Assembly (NCBI GenBank): GCA_036510875.1
Contig: DATCDE010000329.1
Span: forward strand, 1 to 38,899
Reading direction: 5' to 3'
Source: Actinomycetes bacterium
Lineage (GTDB): Bacteria > Actinomycetota > Actinomycetes > Prado026
DNA length: 38,899 nt
The notes under the pieces were generated by a model. The model was not told the DNA's origin. It did not search any database and saw only the letters and a list, made by a program, of their open reading frames with translations. Of the stretch, positions 1 through 8,430 are shown piece by piece. How positions within the stretch are numbered: the stretch's first letter is position 1; each line of letters begins with the position of its first letter. A program made the translations under genes and the position numbers.

Positions 1-1
1 C

Positions 2-286
2 TTCGGCATGAACCACGCCCCGGTGCAGTCGTTCTTCGGCAACGGGCTGTACTGGCAAGCCGTCGCCCTGGCCCACAACGTTGGGCTGTGGCTACGGACC
101 CTGGCCCTACCCGCGGAGTACCGGCGGGCCGGGGGCAAACGACTGCGGCTGGCGTTCCTCAACGTCCCCGCCAGGCTGGTCCGCCACGGCCGGCGTCTGC
201 ACCTGCGCTTCGGCGCCGCCTACCGACACCTGCAGGCCTTCATCACCGCGCTGAACCGACTACGAGCGCTACCCGCATCCGGCTGA
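2..286 (+). mobile_element. IS1380-type transposase, C-terminal end (partial)
   Basis: The frame is open from the left edge of the window and stops at 286, so only the last ~94 residues are present. The sequence has the pattern of the C-terminal part of IS1380-family DDE transposases: an aromatic, hydrophobic helix (WQAVALAHNVGLWLRTLALP), then a basic stretch with ARLVRHGRRLHLRF. The catalytic residues would lie upstream, outside the window. The element is oriented left to right, and its right end should follow shortly after the stop; a candidate terminal repeat is seen near 523-539. Family assignment rests on remembered family features and not on a search. An intact element cannot be judged from this end alone. 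Confidence 0.7.
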
Positions 287-540
287 CGAACGCAGCAGCC
301 GCAGGGCCTCGTCCCACCTCACCAGTCCGCCCACACCGCGATGCGACACGCCCACACACATCACTCACCGCGCCGCAAAGCTCCAAGACGCCAGCCCGAC
401 AGACTCCAAAACCGGCACGTCGGAGCCAGCGAAAAGATCAGTGACCGCGGCGACGCCGGCTCCGCATCGTCCGCGGTCCGCACACCCGCCCACGCCCCCC
501 ATTTCACGGCCGCAACGATTTGGATGAAAGATCAGGGTCA
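287..540. other. Non-coding stretch after the transposase, with possible IS right end
   Basis: No convincing gene is seen here. Codon use of the short open frames is unlike that of real genes in this window. Near its end (523-539) the sequence GATGAAAGATCAGGGTC resembles the ATGAAA-containing terminal inverted repeats of IS1380 elements, so the insertion sequence probably ends at about 540. The matching left repeat lies outside the window, so this cannot be confirmed. Confidence 0.35.
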
Positions 541-775
541 GAGGAGACTCGTCGGCGGCTTCGAGTAGGCGCACCGAAGTTCCAGGGCGCTCGGTCCGGC
601 AAGTTGTTGGGCGTGGCTCAAGGCAACCAGACGGACCGTGAGAAGGTGCTGCGATGAGGCCGCCGACGTCTATGAGTGGGCCGAGCAGGTTGATCTCGAG
701 GCCGCTACCGCAGATGGGGTGACCTCCAGTGTCGGCTGGATGTATGCCCCTTCGATGCCCGGCAGGAGGGCTTGA
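541..775 (+). pseudogene. C-terminal fragment of an unrecognised gene, frameshifted, next to IS end
   Basis: Two protein-like stretches lie head to tail in different frames. The first (about 571-654) reads GAPKFQGARSGKLLGVAQGN, then QTDREKVLR and a stop at 655-657. The second (about 656-775) reads EAADVYEWAEQVDLEAATAD, continues to YAPSMPGRRA, and stops at 773-775. Joined by a one-base shift they read as one continuous acidic and amphipathic C-terminus (EKVLR-EAADVYEW). The stop overlaps the aminotransferase ATG as TGATG, the usual spacing of coupled genes, so this looks like the remnant of an upstream operon partner cut off by the insertion sequence. I do not recognise the family. Confidence 0.4.
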
Positions 776-2130
776 TGGGCGCTCGGGTGGACCCGGGGAT
801 GGTCGCCGAACTGACGGCTCGGGAGAACGAGGCGTTCGTCGCCGCTCGACCCAAGGGGGCGCAGCTGTGGCGTCGCGCCGGTGAGTTGATGCCCAACGGG
901 GTGCCGATGAGTTGGCTGCGCACCTCCTACGAGCCGGTCCCGATGTTCGTCGCGGGCGGTGAAGGGTCGCGGTTCCGCGACGTCGACGGGCACGAGTACG
1001 TCGACTTCAACATCGCGGACATGTCGATGTTCACCGGGTATGCGCCGCCGGCCGTGGTTCGTGCGGTGTCGACCCGCGTGGCTGCCGGGTCGCAGTTCCT
1101 GCTGCCCAGCGAGGACTCGCTGTGGGTCGCCGAGGAACTCGGGCGTCGATACGGGCTGCCGATGTGGCAGTTCACGCTGTCCGCGACGGGGGCCAACACC
1201 GAGGCGCTGCGGGTGGCGCGGGTCCTCACCGGTCGGGACCAGGTGTTGTTCTTCGACGGCCACTACCACGGTCACTTCGACGAGTCGCTCGTTGAACAGG
1301 TCGACGGCCGGCTGCAGCCGGAGGAGGAAGGGCTCCCGGCGGACGTCGTCAACCGCACGGCCTTGATCCCGTTCAACGACGTCGACGCGTTGGCCGACGC
1401 CTTGGCCGGGGGTCGGGTCGCCGCTGTGGTGACCGAACCGGCGATGACGAACAACGTCGGCCTGGTGATGCCGGACCCAGGGTTCCACGAGCAGCTGCGT
1501 CACCTCACCCGCGTCGCCGGCACGGTCTTGGTCCTCGACGAGACCCACACCCAGGTGGTCGGTCCGGGTGGCCTTACGCGCCTGTGGGGTCTGGACCCCG
1601 ACATCGTGACGATCGGGAAGTCGATCGCCGCCGGCATCCCGCTGGGTGCCTACGGTATGACGCCGGAGGTGGCCGAGACGTTGCAGCGGCCGCTCGGGCG
1701 TGACGACCCGAGACCCGCGGTCGCCACCGGCGGCACGCTGTACGGCAACCCGCTGTCCATGGCGGCGGCACAGGCGGCCATGAGCGAGGTGCTGACCGAC
1801 GAGGCTTATGCCCGTTCGCAGGCGCTTGGCACCCGATTGGCCGACGGGCTGGAGCAGGCGGTGGCCACGGTCGAGCTGCCCTGGACCGTGCACCGCTTCT
1901 GGCCCCGCAGCGGTTACAGCTTCACCGCAGCGCCTCCGCGGAATGCGTCGGAGGCGCGCGCGGCGCTGGACGTGCCATTGCGTCGCCTCATGCGGGTCTA
2001 CCTGGCCAACCGGGGGGTCTGGGAGGCCATCGTGGGGGCCGGGCCGACCTGCTCGGTCGCCGCCGGTCCGGAAGACGTCGACAGCTACCTCACCGCCTTC
2101 GCCTCGCTGCTGACCGAGCTGACCGCCTGA
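775..2130 (+). CDS. Class III PLP aminotransferase, glutamate-1-semialdehyde aminomutase-like
   Basis: This 451-residue protein has the fold-type I pattern of class III aminotransferases: an N-terminal segment with DVDGHEYVDF, a PLP phosphate-binding SATGANTEAL near residue 137, a FFDGHYHGHFDE motif near 160, LDETHT with the cofactor Asp at 255, and the Schiff-base lysine at 282 in IGKSIAAG. Glutamate-1-semialdehyde aminomutase has the same layout, but DETHT replaces the usual DEV, so it is probably a paralogue with an unknown amino-acid or keto-acid substrate and not the haem enzyme. GGAGG at 765-769 lies five bases before the ATG and decides this start over the TTG three bases upstream. The ATG overlaps the stop of the upstream gene fragment. 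Its original operon appears to have been destroyed. Confidence 0.85.
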   Translation: MGARVDPGMVAELTARENEAFVAARPKGAQLWRRAGELMPNGVPMSWLRTSYEPVPMFVAGGEGSRFRDVDGHEYVDFNIADMSMFTGYAPPAVVRAVSTRVAAGSQFLLPSEDSLWVAEELGRRYGLPMWQFTLSATGANTEALRVARVLTGRDQVLFFDGHYHGHFDESLVEQVDGRLQPEEEGLPADVVNRTALIPFNDVDALADALAGGRVAAVVTEPAMTNNVGLVMPDPGFHEQLRHLTRVAGTVLVLDETHTQVVGPGGLTRLWGLDPDIVTIGKSIAAGIPLGAYGMTPEVAETLQRPLGRDDPRPAVATGGTLYGNPLSMAAAQAAMSEVLTDEAYARSQALGTRLADGLEQAVATVELPWTVHRFWPRSGYSFTAAPPRNASEARAALDVPLRRLMRVYLANRGVWEAIVGAGPTCSVAAGPEDVDSYLTAFASLLTELTA

Positions 2131-2276
2131 GCCGGCGCCGTTCGACGGCCGGTTTGACCGGTCCGTGGGGCGAGGGGCATTCCCAACTGTTGACCGACCC
2201 TCCCACCGTCGCGCGGCACGGCAGCGCTATCAGGCGACGATCCCCCAGGCACTCAACTGCGGCTCTCGGCTGATGT

Positions 2277-2453
2277 TCAGGCCGACCGAGCACGCTGGAG
2301 CGTCTGTGGTGCGCCGTGGCAGCGCTTCCATATTCTCTCGCTGCCACAGGTGCAGGGGCCGTTGCGGGCGCGCTTCGCGTCCGCGTCTGCGTAGGTGGCC
2401 ATGAGATCGGACGGTGCGCGGTCCTCCCGCAACAGCTGCGCCATCACTTCCAT
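2277..2453 (-). CDS. Small protein with C-terminal SEC-C zinc motif
   Basis: The C-terminus carries CTCGSERIWKRCH, an exact C-x-C-x8-C-H pattern of the SEC-C metal-binding motif found at the end of SecA and of many small bacterial proteins. The part before it (MEVMAQLLREDRAPSDL) is plausible coding sequence. The ATG at 2453 gives 58 residues, but the frame stays open upstream to a TTG at 2657, and ILSWETARRH just upstream also looks coding, so the true start is uncertain. It could also be the surviving tail of a larger gene. No clear ribosome binding site was found. It lies downstream of the membrane protein gene on the same strand. The function is unknown beyond likely zinc binding. Confidence 0.5.
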   Translation of the reverse strand: MEVMAQLLREDRAPSDLMATYADADAKRARNGPCTCGSERIWKRCHGAPQTLQRARSA

Positions 2454-2697
2454 CGGCGCCTGCGGTCGGCTGGTGTGACGCCGGGCGGTCTCCCAGCTGA
2501 GGATCGTCAAGCCTCCAGTTGGGACGGCACCGGTGCCGTGCCCGGTGGCAGTGCTGGTTGGGGACCGCTGGCTGGGTTCTGGCGTCGGTGGCCGTTGGTC
2601 AGTGGCGAGGCGTTGACGCAGCGCCGGCCCGGTCGCAGCTCTGCTGCATGTGGGCAACGCGCCGGAGCGGCGAGGGAGACTGCTGCGAGGAAGGTCG

Positions 2698-3378
2698 TCA
2701 GAGGATGTTCACGGCCCTGGCCACGACGAGTGCGACCAAGGACAAGGAGATCACTGACTCGGTGATCATCAAGAGTTTGGCCCACCGTCTGACCGCGGAC
2801 ACGTCGGTGGGGCTGAACGCGGTGGCGGTGTTGAACGACAAGGTCAGGTAGTCGGCGAACTGCGCGTACCAGCCGGGCGGGGCGAACTCGGTCAGGGTCA
2901 TCTCGGGGAACACGAACGCAGGGGTGGCTTCGGTCGACCCGGTCGCTCTGGCTGCCGCGCCGCCGCCGTCGAGGTCCCAGTACCACAGCGCGAACGCGAT
3001 GACGTTGGTGAGCCAGATGATGGCCCCGATGGCCAGCAGCTGTCCGGCGGTGTCGAACGACTTGTTCCGCAGGATGCCGAGGATCAGCCGGGTGGCGGCG
3101 AACGCGTTCACCGTGGTGATCAGGGCGATCATCAGCCCGGTCGTCACCCGCAGCCAGCGCCGCTGCCGGTCGATCCGCCCGGGGTCTCCGAGAATCAGAA
3201 CCAGCAGGAACGCGACCAGGAACAGCGGGTAGGCCCAGCGCGGGGACAGCCGAAAGCCCACCGGCAGCAGCTGGTGCAGCACCCCCGCCGCGAGGACGGC
3301 CACCGCCATCGGCCACCGCTGCTCACCGCGAGACCGGCCCGACCCAACGCTTTGGGGTGGCGATCCGTCGTCGGGCAC
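2698..3378 (-). CDS. DUF1345-like multi-pass membrane protein
   Basis: This is a 226-residue protein starting with GTG. Hydrophobic segments are visible at about residues 24-40, 48-64, 80-100, 112-132 and 203-224, giving at least five membrane helices. Near the C-terminus it has FADYLTLSFNTATAFSPTD followed by a final helix ending ARAVNIL, which is the layout of DUF1345 proteins and resembles the pore-region arrangement of two-helix ion channels. The protein is full length for this group (about 215-230 residues). The function is unknown; membrane transport or ion permeation is a guess from the fold-like pattern only. It stands alone between the SEC-C fragment and the divergent chimeric regulator/transporter gene. 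Confidence 0.7.
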   Translation of the reverse strand: MPDDGSPPQSVGSGRSRGEQRWPMAVAVLAAGVLHQLLPVGFRLSPRWAYPLFLVAFLLVLILGDPGRIDRQRRWLRVTTGLMIALITTVNAFAATRLILGILRNKSFDTAGQLLAIGAIIWLTNVIAFALWYWDLDGGGAAARATGSTEATPAFVFPEMTLTEFAPPGWYAQFADYLTLSFNTATAFSPTDVSAVRRWAKLLMITESVISLSLVALVVARAVNIL

Positions 3379-3574
3379 ACCGCATTGTCGCGCGCCGACT
3401 TCCGCAGCGGCGGCCGTTCGGCGAGGCCGGCCGGCTCGCAGGCGTGGGCGGACACGCCGGCCGCGCCGATGCCGTGGTGGTGGCTGTCACCCCTCGGAGT
3501 CGACCTGCCGCAGCGGTCACCGGGCTGTCCGTGGCCCCTTCGGACGACATCCCTCGGTCTAGGCTCAGAGTTGA

Positions 3575-5698
3575 GTGGGGTTGGGGAGGTCGCGTGGTCG
3601 CGGAGGCGGAGCCGGGCGCCGGGCTGGGGGCGCCTGGCGGGCTCGGTGTGGGACTATTAGGGCCAAGCTGGCCCCGAACCGGTTGCCTCGGGGGGTGGTG
3701 TGTCGACCCCGGCTGCTCGACGAGCTCCGCCAAGGTCGTGATCGGGCGCTCACTTTGGTGTCTGCCCCGGCGGGGTTCGGCAAGACCACCTTGCTCACGG
3801 AATGGGTCGAGACTGACGCGGCGACTCGTTTCGCCTGGGTGACGCTTGACCCGGGTGACGTTGAGCCGGTTCGGTTGTGGACCCATGTCATCGCTGCGAT
3901 CGCTCAGCGCGAGAGCGCGGTCGGTGGTCGCTCGCTGGAGGCCCTGCGGTCCAACCCGGACCGGGTCGTCGATGCCGCACTGCCCGTCCTCATCGACGAG
4001 CTGGCAGAAGGGGCCGGAGACCTGGTCGTCATCCTCGATGACTTCCACCGGGCAGAGACCTCAGAGATCAACGCGCAGATCACCGTGTTTCTCCGCTACC
4101 GCCCCTCGCGCGTGCAGCTCGTCATCTCCACCCGCTCCGACCCCGCCCTGGGCGTGGCCAGGCTGCGTGCGTCCGGAGACCTGGTCGAAGTGCGTGCCGC
4201 ATCGCTGCGTTTCGACGACGCGGAGCTCTCCCGCTTCTTCGATGGGAGCGGTGTCACCGGACTGTCGCCGCTCGACCAGCACCGGCTGGCCGAGCGGACC
4301 GGCGGGTGGCCCGCGCCGTTGCGGCTCGCGGCGCTGCTCATGCCTGAGAAGGACCGCGAGCCCTTCATCGAGTCGTTCACCGGGGGCAGCCGTCAAGTTG
4401 TGGACTGCCTCACGCGAGAAGTCCTCGATCTCCTCGAGCCACGGACCCGAGACTTCCTGCTCCAAGTCTCGGTCCTGGACTGGTTCAACGGCGCCTTGTG
4501 TGACGCGGTTCAGGAACGCACCGTTGTCGCGCTGCTCGCCGACCAGGTTTTCGGCCTGACCGCGCTGGTCAGCGGGTTGTCGTTCATCGTGGCCTTCGGC
4601 CCTGGTCAAGGCCATCACCAACTTCTTCGCCGCACGCTGTCCGACCGGTACGGCCGCAAACCCGTCCTGGTGGCCGGCTGGCTGGTCGCCATCCCCGTGC
4701 CGCTGCTGCTGATCTGGGCGCCCAGCTGGGGCTGGGTCGTGTTCGCCAACGTGCTGCTCGGGGTCAACCAGGGCCTGACCTGGTCCACCACCGTCATCAT
4801 GAAGATCGACTTGGTCGGCCCAGCCCGCCGCGGGCGGGCCATGGGGTTCAACGAGGCGGCCGGCTACGGCGCGCTGGCGCTGACCGCGATGGCCACCGGC
4901 TACCTCGCCCAGACCTACGGGCTGCGGCCCACCCCGTTCTACCTGGGGATAGCCTTCGTGGCCCTCGGGCTCGGCCTGTCGGCGTTCGCGGTCAAGGAGA
5001 CCCGCGATCACGCCCGGTTCGAGGCCGCCAACCACGTCAACCGGCACGACCACCTGCACGGCGGGCGCACCACGCGGCAGATCTTCTGGCTCACTAGCGT
5101 CAAGGAACGCGCGCTGTCCGCGGCCAGCCGGGCCGGTCTGGTCAACAACCTCAACGACGGCCTGGCCTGGGGCGTGTTTCCGATCCTGTTCGCCAGTCGT
5201 GGCCTGTCGATCACCCAGATCGGCGTCCTGGCCGGGATCTACCCCGCGATGTGGGGGATCGGCCAGCTGCTCGCCGGGGGGCTGTCCGACCGCCTCGGCC
5301 GCAAGTGGTTGATCGCCGTCGGGATGTGGGTGCAGGCCGTCGGCATCGCTGTCGTCGCGCTCGGGACGACGTTCGCCGTGTGGGCCGTAGCCGCTGCCGT
5401 CATCGGCGCCGGCACTGCCATGGTCTACCCCACCCTGCTCGCCGCGATCGGTGACGTCGCCCACCCGGCTTGGCGGGCCCGCTCAGTCGGGGTCTACCGG
5501 CTGTGGCGCGACAGCGGCTTCGCCGTCGGCGCCCTGCTCGTCGGCATCGTCGCTGACGCCACCACCCTGGTCGCCGCGATCTGGGTCGTCGCCGCCATCA
5601 CCGCCGCCTCCGGCGTGGTCGTCGCGATCCGCATGTTCGAGACGCTCGGCCACCACGCGTCAACCACGCCGGGCGTGGGGCAGGTACCGGCGGGCTGA
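3575..5698 (+). CDS. Chimera: MalT/LuxR-type STAND ATPase fused to an N-truncated MFS transporter
   Basis: One open frame of 707 codons joins two unrelated families. Residues ~28-312 match the ATPase part of MalT/LuxR-type regulators: KLAPNRLPRG start region, Walker A APAGFGKTT (65-73), Walker B VVILDDFH (151-158), then ERTGGWPAPLRLAAL. The TPR and DNA-binding HTH that should follow are missing. From about residue 313 (ERTVVALLADQVFGLTALVSG) the protein is an MFS transporter with the loop motif LSDRYGRKP and a second DRLGRK in the C-half, but without its start and first helix. Inside the MFS part, residues 343-353 are read in a shifted frame (4601-4633); the neighbouring frame gives the expected LVKAITNFFA. 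The GTG start at 3575 is only a best guess, since there is no clear Shine-Dalgarno. It is probably a deletion fusion and may be non-functional. Confidence 0.75.
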   Translation: MGLGRSRGRGGGAGRRAGGAWRARCGTIRAKLAPNRLPRGVVCRPRLLDELRQGRDRALTLVSAPAGFGKTTLLTEWVETDAATRFAWVTLDPGDVEPVRLWTHVIAAIAQRESAVGGRSLEALRSNPDRVVDAALPVLIDELAEGAGDLVVILDDFHRAETSEINAQITVFLRYRPSRVQLVISTRSDPALGVARLRASGDLVEVRAASLRFDDAELSRFFDGSGVTGLSPLDQHRLAERTGGWPAPLRLAALLMPEKDREPFIESFTGGSRQVVDCLTREVLDLLEPRTRDFLLQVSVLDWFNGALCDAVQERTVVALLADQVFGLTALVSGLSFIVAFGPGQGHHQLLRRTLSDRYGRKPVLVAGWLVAIPVPLLLIWAPSWGWVVFANVLLGVNQGLTWSTTVIMKIDLVGPARRGRAMGFNEAAGYGALALTAMATGYLAQTYGLRPTPFYLGIAFVALGLGLSAFAVKETRDHARFEAANHVNRHDHLHGGRTTRQIFWLTSVKERALSAASRAGLVNNLNDGLAWGVFPILFASRGLSITQIGVLAGIYPAMWGIGQLLAGGLSDRLGRKWLIAVGMWVQAVGIAVVALGTTFAVWAVAAAVIGAGTAMVYPTLLAAIGDVAHPAWRARSVGVYRLWRDSGFAVGALLVGIVADATTLVAAIWVVAAITAASGVVVAIRMFETLGHHASTTPGVGQVPAG

Positions 5699-5709
5699 GC
5701 CCGCGTCGG

Positions 5710-6897
5710 TCAGGCTCGGCCGCCGGTGCCGGCCCGCGCAGCCTCGGCCAGGACTGCCGCGGCCCGTTTGACGTCGGCCGGCTCGGTCCAGCGGCCGGCC
5801 GAGAGCCGGATGGCGGACATGGCGTCGTCCGGATCCACCCCCATGCCGACGAGGACGCCGGAGGGTTCGTCCCGTCCGGCGTGGCAGGCCGATCCGGTGG
5901 AGGCGGAAATGTCCGTTGTCGCGGCCAACAGCGGGAGGGCCTGGACTCCGGTGATGCGCAGGTTGAGCGTGTTGGGCAGCCGCCGGGTGGGATGACCGTG
6001 GATGTGCACGCGGCCAGGGATCAGCTCCTCCAACCAGTCGGACAGCCCGTCGCGCAGGCCAGCGAGCCGAGTCGACTCGCCCGCGGCCAGGCCCTGGCCG
6101 GCCAGGTCTGCTGCCTCGCCGAGGGCGACCGCGACGGCGACGCTCTCGGTCCGTGCGCGCAGGCCGCGTTCTTGACCACCGCCGCCGACAAGGGGATGCA
6201 GGGAGACGCCGTGTCCGACGTAGAGAGCGGCGATGCCCTTGGGCGCGTACATCTTGTGCCCGACGACGGTGAGCAGGTCGACGCCGAGGTCGTCGACGTC
6301 GACAGGGACCTTGCCGACCGACTGCGCGGCGTCGCTGTGCAGCAGGACGCCGTGGCTGCAGGTGATCGCGGCGATGTCCGCAATGCGCTGAAGGGTGCCC
6401 GTCTCGTTGTTGGCGTGCATCACTGAGACGAGGACCGTGTCCACGGTCAGGGCTGCCGCGACGTCGTCGGGGTCGACGACACCGTGACGGTGCACGGGCA
6501 GGTAGGTGACCTCGACTCCATACCATCGCTGCAGCTCCCGGCAGGCAGCCAGGACCGCGGGGTGCTCGGTCACCTGGGTGACCAAGTGAACGTGGTCGCG
6601 GTCCGTGGCCAAGGCGGCAAGCACGGCCCCGCGGATGGCCAGCGCGTCGGCCTCGGACCCGCTGCCCGTGAAGACGATCTCCTCACCGGACGCCCCGATC
6701 AGGGCGGCCACCTGCCGGCGGGCCCGCGTCAGCGCATCGCGCGGTGCCTGGCCGTAGGCATGGGCACTGGAGGGGCTGCCGAACTCGGCCGTCAGGAACG
6801 GCAACATCGCTGCGACGACGCGCGGGTCGACCGGGGTGGTTGCGTTGTAGTCCAGGTAGATGGGCCGCCCGCTGAGGCCCGGATGTTCTTGAGTCAT
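5710..6897 (-). CDS. Cysteine desulfurase, NifS/IscS class
   Basis: The 395-residue protein moves sulfur from L-cysteine to an active-site cysteine as persulfide, releasing alanine. Visible landmarks are the N-terminal YLDYNATTPVDP, His112 (TEHPA, stacks on PLP), Asp189 (HSDAAQ), the PLP lysine 215 in VGHKMYAPKG, and the catalytic Cys338 in SASTGSACHAG. The SSTGSAC-type loop with a long insertion is that of the NifS/IscS group. I chose the ATG at 6897, which precedes the conserved start; the frame remains open upstream to 7119, but that extension is unlike the family. No scaffold or suf/isc genes are adjacent. It diverges from a nucleoside phosphorylase across 270 bases, suggesting a role in a specialised sulfur transfer and not general Fe-S assembly, but this is inference. 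Confidence 0.88.
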   Translation of the reverse strand: MTQEHPGLSGRPIYLDYNATTPVDPRVVAAMLPFLTAEFGSPSSAHAYGQAPRDALTRARRQVAALIGASGEEIVFTGSGSEADALAIRGAVLAALATDRDHVHLVTQVTEHPAVLAACRELQRWYGVEVTYLPVHRHGVVDPDDVAAALTVDTVLVSVMHANNETGTLQRIADIAAITCSHGVLLHSDAAQSVGKVPVDVDDLGVDLLTVVGHKMYAPKGIAALYVGHGVSLHPLVGGGGQERGLRARTESVAVAVALGEAADLAGQGLAAGESTRLAGLRDGLSDWLEELIPGRVHIHGHPTRRLPNTLNLRITGVQALPLLAATTDISASTGSACHAGRDEPSGVLVGMGVDPDDAMSAIRLSAGRWTEPADVKRAAAVLAEAARAGTGGRA

Positions 6898-7167
6898 GCC
6901 ATCAACCCGATTCGTCGGGACGCAGTCAAGCCAACCAGCACCCTTCCGGCGACCAGCGGCCGGCCGGTCGACTCCTCCATGGTGGACTTCCTCGCCCACT
7001 CGTGGCGAACCGACCGAGCGCGACACAGGCGATCCGGTCGGGTTCAGCACGCGGTGCGTGGCGCCTGCAGTCCTCCGGATGACCCTGGGGTCGCCGACTC
7101 GCCTGATCATCGCCAGCACGGGAGCGAGCCACCCGGGTGGGCATCCCTTCCTGGAAGGATGTGGTGC

Positions 7168-7953
7168 ATGGAACTGCCGCTACTTGAGGACGACTTGGAC
7201 TCCCGGTCCATGATCGAACCCAGCCAGGTCGTCCGACCGATCGACGCGTCGCGGCCGATGGTGTTGTGCTTCTTCCGCGAGGTGATGGATGCGCTAGCCC
7301 TGCGGCCCGACTCCCGCACGGTTCAGGTCCTCGACTGGGCGCACGGCGGGCACCCCGTCTACGAGATCGACCACCGGGGCCGCAGCCTGGCTGTCATGCA
7401 CCCCGGGGTCGGCGCGCCACTCGCGGGGGCCCTGCTCGAGGAGGCGATCGCGCTGGGCTACCGCAGCTTCGTCGCGGTTGGTGGTGCCGGTGCCCTGGTC
7501 CCTGACCTGGTGATGGGCCACGCGGTCGTGGTGGAAAGTGCGCTGCGAGACGAAGGAACCTCCTTCCACTACCTGCCCCCCAGCCGCACCGTTGACGCCG
7601 ACGTCGAGGGCGTGGCTGCCCTGGAGGCCACGCTCCGCGACGCGGAGGTCCCCTTCGTCACAGGACGAACGTGGACGACCGACGCTCCCTACCGGGAGAC
7701 CACCAGCCGGGTTCGGCGGCGTACCGCCGAAGGCTGTTTGACGGTTGAGATGGAAGCGTCCGCATTCATCGCGGTGGCGCGGTATCGGGGAGTGGCATTC
7801 GCCCAGGTGCTGTACGCAGGGGACTCGCTGGCTGGACCCGAATGGGATCACCGGGACTGGACCACAGCCACCACGGTCCGGGAACGGATCTTCTGGATCG
7901 CCGCCGACGCATGTCTCCAGCTCGACTCCGGCCCTACCGGACGGGCGTCCTGA
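7168..7953 (+). CDS. Nucleoside phosphorylase (PNP/UDP family)
   Basis: This 261-residue protein has the pattern of the trimeric/hexameric purine and uridine phosphorylase family: a GVGAPLAGALLEEAIALGYR segment binding phosphate, AVGGAGAL, a central substrate region, and the signature LTVEMEASAFIAVARYRG, in which the Glu of VEMEA binds the ribose. It would cleave an N-glycosidic bond with phosphate to give a base and ribose-1-phosphate; the base preference is not clear from the sequence. GGAAGG at 7153-7158 lies nine bases before the ATG at 7168, which decides against the ATG at 7159. It sits between a cysteine desulfurase and the arsenic genes. A link to arsenical nucleoside metabolism is possible but unsupported here. 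Confidence 0.82.
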   Translation: MELPLLEDDLDSRSMIEPSQVVRPIDASRPMVLCFFREVMDALALRPDSRTVQVLDWAHGGHPVYEIDHRGRSLAVMHPGVGAPLAGALLEEAIALGYRSFVAVGGAGALVPDLVMGHAVVVESALRDEGTSFHYLPPSRTVDADVEGVAALEATLRDAEVPFVTGRTWTTDAPYRETTSRVRRRTAEGCLTVEMEASAFIAVARYRGVAFAQVLYAGDSLAGPEWDHRDWTTATTVRERIFWIAADACLQLDSGPTGRAS

Positions 7954-7997
7954 AGCCGACGCGGAGGAAGACCCACGCGTTGTTCGCCGCGTCGGGG

Positions 7998-8351
7998 TCA
8001 GTGCAGGACAGCGGCGATCTCGTCGAGCCGGCCGGGGACGACGGAGTACCAGGCCCAGGTGCCTCGCTTCTCCCGGGCGAGGAGTCCGGCCTCGGTGAGC
8101 ACCTTGAGGTGGTGGCTCACGGTGGGCTGGGAGAGCCCGAGCGGCCCGGTCAGGTCGCAGACGCAGGCTTCGCCGGCGTCGCTGGCCCTGAGCAGAGCCA
8201 GCAGCTGAAGCCGGGCCGGGTCGGCGACGGCCTTGAGCAGGCGGGCCAGGTCCTCCGCGGTGCCACGGTCCAGCGGGGTGGTGAGCCCAGTGGGGCAGCA
8301 GACCGGTCCCTCGGGCCCGGCCGCGGTCAGCACCGGCTCGGCTACCACCAT
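7998..8351 (-). CDS. arsR: ArsR/SmtB-family arsenic-responsive repressor
   Basis: The 117-residue winged-helix repressor binds operator DNA and releases it on binding As(III) or a similar thiophilic ion. The helix-turn-helix is GLSQPTVSHHLKVLTEAGL (72-90) and the sensor is CVCDL (Cys63, Cys65) at the start of the alpha-3 helix; a Cys18-Cys19 pair in the N-terminal arm can complete a sulfur site, as in actinobacterial ArsR. The ATG at 8351 is chosen because GGAGAG lies four bases upstream; the frame is open further upstream to 8474, but that extension runs across both operators. It is transcribed divergently from arsI over a 97-base regulatory region, so it probably controls both genes and itself. 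Confidence 0.92.
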   Translation of the reverse strand: MVVAEPVLTAAGPEGPVCCPTGLTTPLDRGTAEDLARLLKAVADPARLQLLALLRASDAGEACVCDLTGPLGLSQPTVSHHLKVLTEAGLLAREKRGTWAWYSVVPGRLDEIAAVLH

Positions 8352-8374
8352 CCGACTCTCCGTTCGAGAGAAGA

Positions 8375-8392
8375 CATTGACAAGTGTCGATG
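8375..8392. promoter_or_regulatory. ArsR operator 1 with arsI -35 element
   Basis: The sequence CATTGACAAGTGTCGATG is a near-perfect dyad (7 of 8 positions pair). On the + strand it contains TTGACA at 8377-8382, a consensus -35; CAGACT at 8400-8405 is a fair -10 after 17 bases, putting transcription of arsI at about 8412. Repressor bound here would cover the -35. The second site downstream has the same pattern in the opposite direction. Confidence 0.6.
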
Positions 8393-8412
8393 CAGTTGCC
8401 AGACTCCAGCCA

Positions 8413-8430
8413 CATCGACCATCGTCAATG
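8413..8430. promoter_or_regulatory. ArsR operator 2 (inverted copy), arsR side
   Basis: On the minus strand this reads CATTGACGATGGTCGATG, identical to operator 1 outside the central four bases (CATTGAC-N4-GTCGATG). Its TTGACG faces arsR and may be that gene's -35, although the -10 there is weak. The centres of the two sites are 38 bp apart. Confidence 0.55.

Noticed and set aside
670-1893. Long minus-strand frame over the aminotransferase
   Set aside because: It is antisense to a protein with clear PLP motifs, is rich in Arg, His and Gly, and shows no family pattern.
6898-7119. Upstream extension of the cysteine desulfurase
   Set aside because: The open extension adds 74 residues with no similarity to the NifS start. 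The ATG at 6897 precedes the conserved YLDYNATTP by 13 residues.
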